Assembly: GCA_015485755.1 (NCBI GenBank)
Contig: WFTD01000041.1
Span: forward strand, 1-6,410
Origin: Patescibacteria group bacterium
GTDB lineage: Bacteria; Patescibacteriota; Patescibacteriia; S139-126
Direction: 5' to 3'
DNA length: 6,410 nucleotides
Shown: in pieces, positions 6,410 to 6,410 of the stretch
How positions within the stretch are numbered: position 1 is the first letter of the stretch
How the letters are laid out: each line of letters begins with the position of its first letter
Translations under genes and position numbers: made by a program
The notes under the pieces: model-generated
What the model was told of the DNA's origin: nothing
Database searches by the model: none
The model's input: only the letters and a program-made list of their open reading frames with translations

Positions 6410-6410
6410 C

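Overview
The window is AT-rich bacterial DNA carrying six protein genes and one tRNA gene. Sigma70-type promoters (a perfect TTGACA box in one case), hairpin-plus-U-tract terminators, Shine-Dalgarno sites on some genes only, and a tRNA without an encoded CCA all point to Bacteria. The gene mix suggests a reduced genome of the Candidate Phyla Radiation / Patescibacteria type: a GT-C glycosyltransferase of the DUF2723 family, a YdjM-like membrane hydrolase, a lone PIN nuclease, short lineage-restricted hypotheticals, and a full-length phosphoenolpyruvate synthase. That placement is inferred from gene content and style; no marker gene proves it. All complete genes end in TAA or TAG and read cleanly in the standard code.

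Layout, left to right. At 1-1489 (minus) is the N-terminal 496 codons of a polytopic DUF2723 / GT117 protein O-mannosyltransferase-like enzyme that runs off the left edge. A 94-bp divergent spacer separates it from a YdjM/DUF457-type membrane protein at 1584-2078 (plus). That gene ends tail to tail with a PIN-domain nuclease at 2075-2473 (minus), with a 4-bp overlap of the stop codons. An A/C-rich spacer of about 180 bp with an AAAAC tandem repeat follows. Next come a 183-codon unknown gene (2677-3228, minus) with its own terminator, tRNA-Ser(GGA) (3293-3379, minus) and a 93-codon unknown gene (3586-3867, minus) in a compact promoter / ribosome-site / terminator unit. Phosphoenolpyruvate synthase (ppsA, 4000-6375, minus) ends the window, with its own terminator and a likely promoter at the right edge.

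The genes do not form one operon. ppsA and the 93-codon gene are separate transcription units divided by strong terminators. The tRNA-Ser and the 183-codon gene have no terminator between them and may share a transcript. Functionally the window mixes central carbon metabolism (pyruvate/PEP interconversion), translation (tRNA-Ser), cell-envelope or protein glycosylation (GT117-like enzyme) and an RNA-targeting PIN protein. I see no phage, insertion sequence, CRISPR array or clear multi-gene novel system. The least explained parts are the two unknown genes with consensus ribosome binding sites.
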